15,530 nucleotides of DNA from assembly GCF_934754935.1 (NCBI RefSeq), contig NZ_CAKVJB010000043.1, positions 1-15,530 of the forward strand. The letters are read 5' to 3'. The DNA is from an uncultured Holdemanella sp. (GTDB lineage Bacteria; Bacillota_I; Bacilli_A; Erysipelotrichales; Erysipelotrichaceae). Made by a program: the position numbers and the translations under genes. This document shows positions 14,139 through 15,530 of this stretch, one piece after another. Below the pieces are notes generated by a model that did no database searches, was not told where the DNA came from, and worked only from the letters and a program-made list of their open reading frames with translations. How positions within the stretch are numbered: the stretch's first letter is position 1; every line of letters starts with the position of its first letter.

Positions 14139-15485
14139 ATGAACAAAATGGAACATATGGAAATCAAACAATTAGTGGTTTCGATGAGCTTACCCATCAT
14201 TATTTCGATGGTGATCCAGGCTTTATATAATATTGTGGATAGTATCTTTGTCGCAAAGATTTCTAGTGATGCCTTAACCGCTGTATCTTTATGCTATCCT
14301 GTACAAACCATTATAGTTGCGATCGCCTGTGGTACAGCTGTTGGATTTAATACACTACTTGCTCGTTATTTGGGTGAAAAGAAATTTGACTATGCGAACA
14401 ATACAATGATGCATGGAATCCTATTAGGATTTTTGAATGGACTTGTCTTTTTAGTGTTAGGCGTCTTGTTTTCGAATACATTCTTATCTTGGTTTACTAG
14501 GGATGCTCAAATTCTTGGCTTAGCCAATACATATATTCGTATTTGTACGATGTTCTCGTTTAGTGTCTTTGTGCAAATCATCTTTGAAAGAATTATGCAG
14601 GCAACTGGAAATGCCATTTACAACATGGTCATGCAAGGAGCAGGAGCTATCATTAATATTATCTTGGATCCAATCTTGATTTTTGGATGGTTTGGTCTAC
14701 CAAGAATGGGTGTAACAGGTGCTGCCATTGCGACAGTCATCGGTCAATTTTGTGGCATGATGATAGGTTATTGGATTACAAAGAAAAAGATTGATACATT
14801 ACAAATTAAAATGTCTAACTTTAGTTTTTCTACAGACATTTTAGCTCGCATCTATAAAGTAGGAGTTCCTGCAATATTGATGCAGTCGGTATTAAGTTTT
14901 ATGACGGTCTTTATGAATATGATACTAGCACCAATCTCGGCTATGGCCATTAGTGCGTTTAGTGTGTATTATAAGCTACAAAACTTCTTGAATATGGCCG
15001 TACTAGGAATTACCAATGCCTTGATTCCGATTGTTGCCTACAACAATGGAGCTAAAAGAAAAGATCGAGCTAGAGATGCGATTCAATTTTCGTTGTTGTT
15101 GTCAATCGGAATCATGTTTATTGGAACGATTATTTTCCAGTTGTTTCCAAAACAATTATTATCAATGTTTAGTGCCAATGATGAAATGTATGCCTTTGGT
15201 ATTCCGGCACTAAAAATCATTAGTTTAAGCTTTGTGTTTGCCGGCATTAGTATGGTACTATGCGCGGCCTTCCAGGCTTTAAATAAGGCAAATACTTCCT
15301 TAGTCATCACTTTGGCAAGACAACTCGTCATTCTAATTCCATTGACATATGGATTGATGAAATGTTTTGGCATTAACGTAGGTTGGTATGCCTTTGTGGT
15401 GACAGAAATTTTATGTTCTATGTATTCATTATTTGAATGGAGAAAAATGAAAAGGGCTGTAACGGATAAAGAAGTTTCAGCCTAA
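14139..15485 (+). CDS. MATE-family multidrug/cation efflux protein
   Basis: A 448-residue inner-membrane antiporter of the MATE family (DinF/MepA-like NorM relatives), which exports cationic drugs or metabolites using Na+ or H+ gradients. About 12 hydrophobic segments fall into two homologous halves of roughly 220 residues. The first half begins with the MatE signature SLPIIISMVIQALYNIVDSIFVAKIS. The second half has VGVPAILMQSVLSFMTVFMNMIL and later the VAYNNGAKRKDRARDA loop. There is no signal peptide, as usual. The start has GGGGGAGG 9 bp upstream, inside a leader that can fold over it. It lies 75 bp after deoB with no terminator between them, so it may be part of that transcript or have its own promoter. 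The substrate cannot be predicted; a role in nucleoside or base export is only a guess from context. Confidence 0.92.
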   Translation: MNKMEHMEIKQLVVSMSLPIIISMVIQALYNIVDSIFVAKISSDALTAVSLCYPVQTIIVAIACGTAVGFNTLLARYLGEKKFDYANNTMMHGILLGFLNGLVFLVLGVLFSNTFLSWFTRDAQILGLANTYIRICTMFSFSVFVQIIFERIMQATGNAIYNMVMQGAGAIINIILDPILIFGWFGLPRMGVTGAAIATVIGQFCGMMIGYWITKKKIDTLQIKMSNFSFSTDILARIYKVGVPAILMQSVLSFMTVFMNMILAPISAMAISAFSVYYKLQNFLNMAVLGITNALIPIVAYNNGAKRKDRARDAIQFSLLLSIGIMFIGTIIFQLFPKQLLSMFSANDEMYAFGIPALKIISLSFVFAGISMVLCAAFQALNKANTSLVITLARQLVILIPLTYGLMKCFGINVGWYAFVVTEILCSMYSLFEWRKMKRAVTDKEVSA

Positions 15486-15493
15486 TAAAAAAG

Positions 15494-15530
15494 GACCGAA
15501 TATTCGAGATTAAAAATCCGAATATCGGTC
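15494..15530 (+). terminator. Terminator hairpin after the MATE gene (cut by window end)
   Basis: GACCGAATATTCG (15494-15506) pairs with CGAATATCGGTC (15519-15530), with one bulged A in the left arm. The T run expected next lies beyond the window, so the terminator call rests on the stem and its position 8 bp after the stop codon. A-rich bases at 15486-15492 could make it work in both directions. Confidence 0.7.

Overview
The window is AT-rich DNA from a low-GC Gram-positive bacterium (Bacillota). Strong AGGAGG-type ribosome binding sites, intrinsic terminators, tightly packed same-strand genes, a Lac-type PTS, a GlvA-like GH4 enzyme and an Rpn-type protein with heptad repeats suggest a gut or oral Erysipelotrichia-like or clostridial organism. 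The exact taxon cannot be read from the sequence. Every gene recognised is on the + strand.

Left region (1-4350). A terminator from an upstream gene is followed by rpiA, a Gfo/Idh/MocA oxidoreductase gene and a Cof-type HAD phosphatase gene. These three were once an overlapping operon. The oxidoreductase gene is now dead: it has an in-frame TAG, a one-base insertion in a T tract, and an IS200/IS605-type element of about 1.77 kb at 1397-3164. Removing the element and one T restores exactly 324 codons, which fixes the insertion point well. The element carries a Y1 transposase whose HUH motif reads H-I-R instead of H-x-H, an apparently intact TnpB nuclease, and a structured right end that looks like an omega RNA. 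The guide of that RNA would be the flanking host sequence.

Middle region (4411-5592). A PD-(D/E)XK (Rpn/PDDEXK_2 type) protein has a long EEARKAQ heptad coiled coil encoded by 21-bp repeats with an 84-bp higher-order period. A single CGA-to-TGA change just after the repeats cuts off the last 57 codons.

Sugar region (5697-12153). One operon encodes a Lac-family PTS permease (EIIC), a PRD/EIIA multidomain regulator, a GH4 6-phospho-alpha-glucosidase of GlvA type, and separate EIIB and EIIA proteins. It ends with two tandem paralogues that resemble the C-terminal domain of RarA/MgsA without the AAA+ motor. The sugar would be phosphorylated on uptake and split inside the cell. Pairing a Lac-family PTS with a GH4 enzyme of the alpha-type signature is unusual. 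The paralogues share a nearly identical 84-nt tract that suggests gene conversion.

Right region (12124-15530). A terminator directly abuts the ribosome binding site of deoD, which overlaps deoB by 4 bp. DeoD and DeoB turn purine nucleosides into base and (deoxy)ribose-5-phosphate, and RpiA at the left end acts on the same pentose phosphate pool. A MATE-family exporter follows. Its short leader can form two interleaved helices, one of which would mask the Shine-Dalgarno, so it is a candidate riboregulator. The window ends inside the terminator hairpin of the MATE gene.
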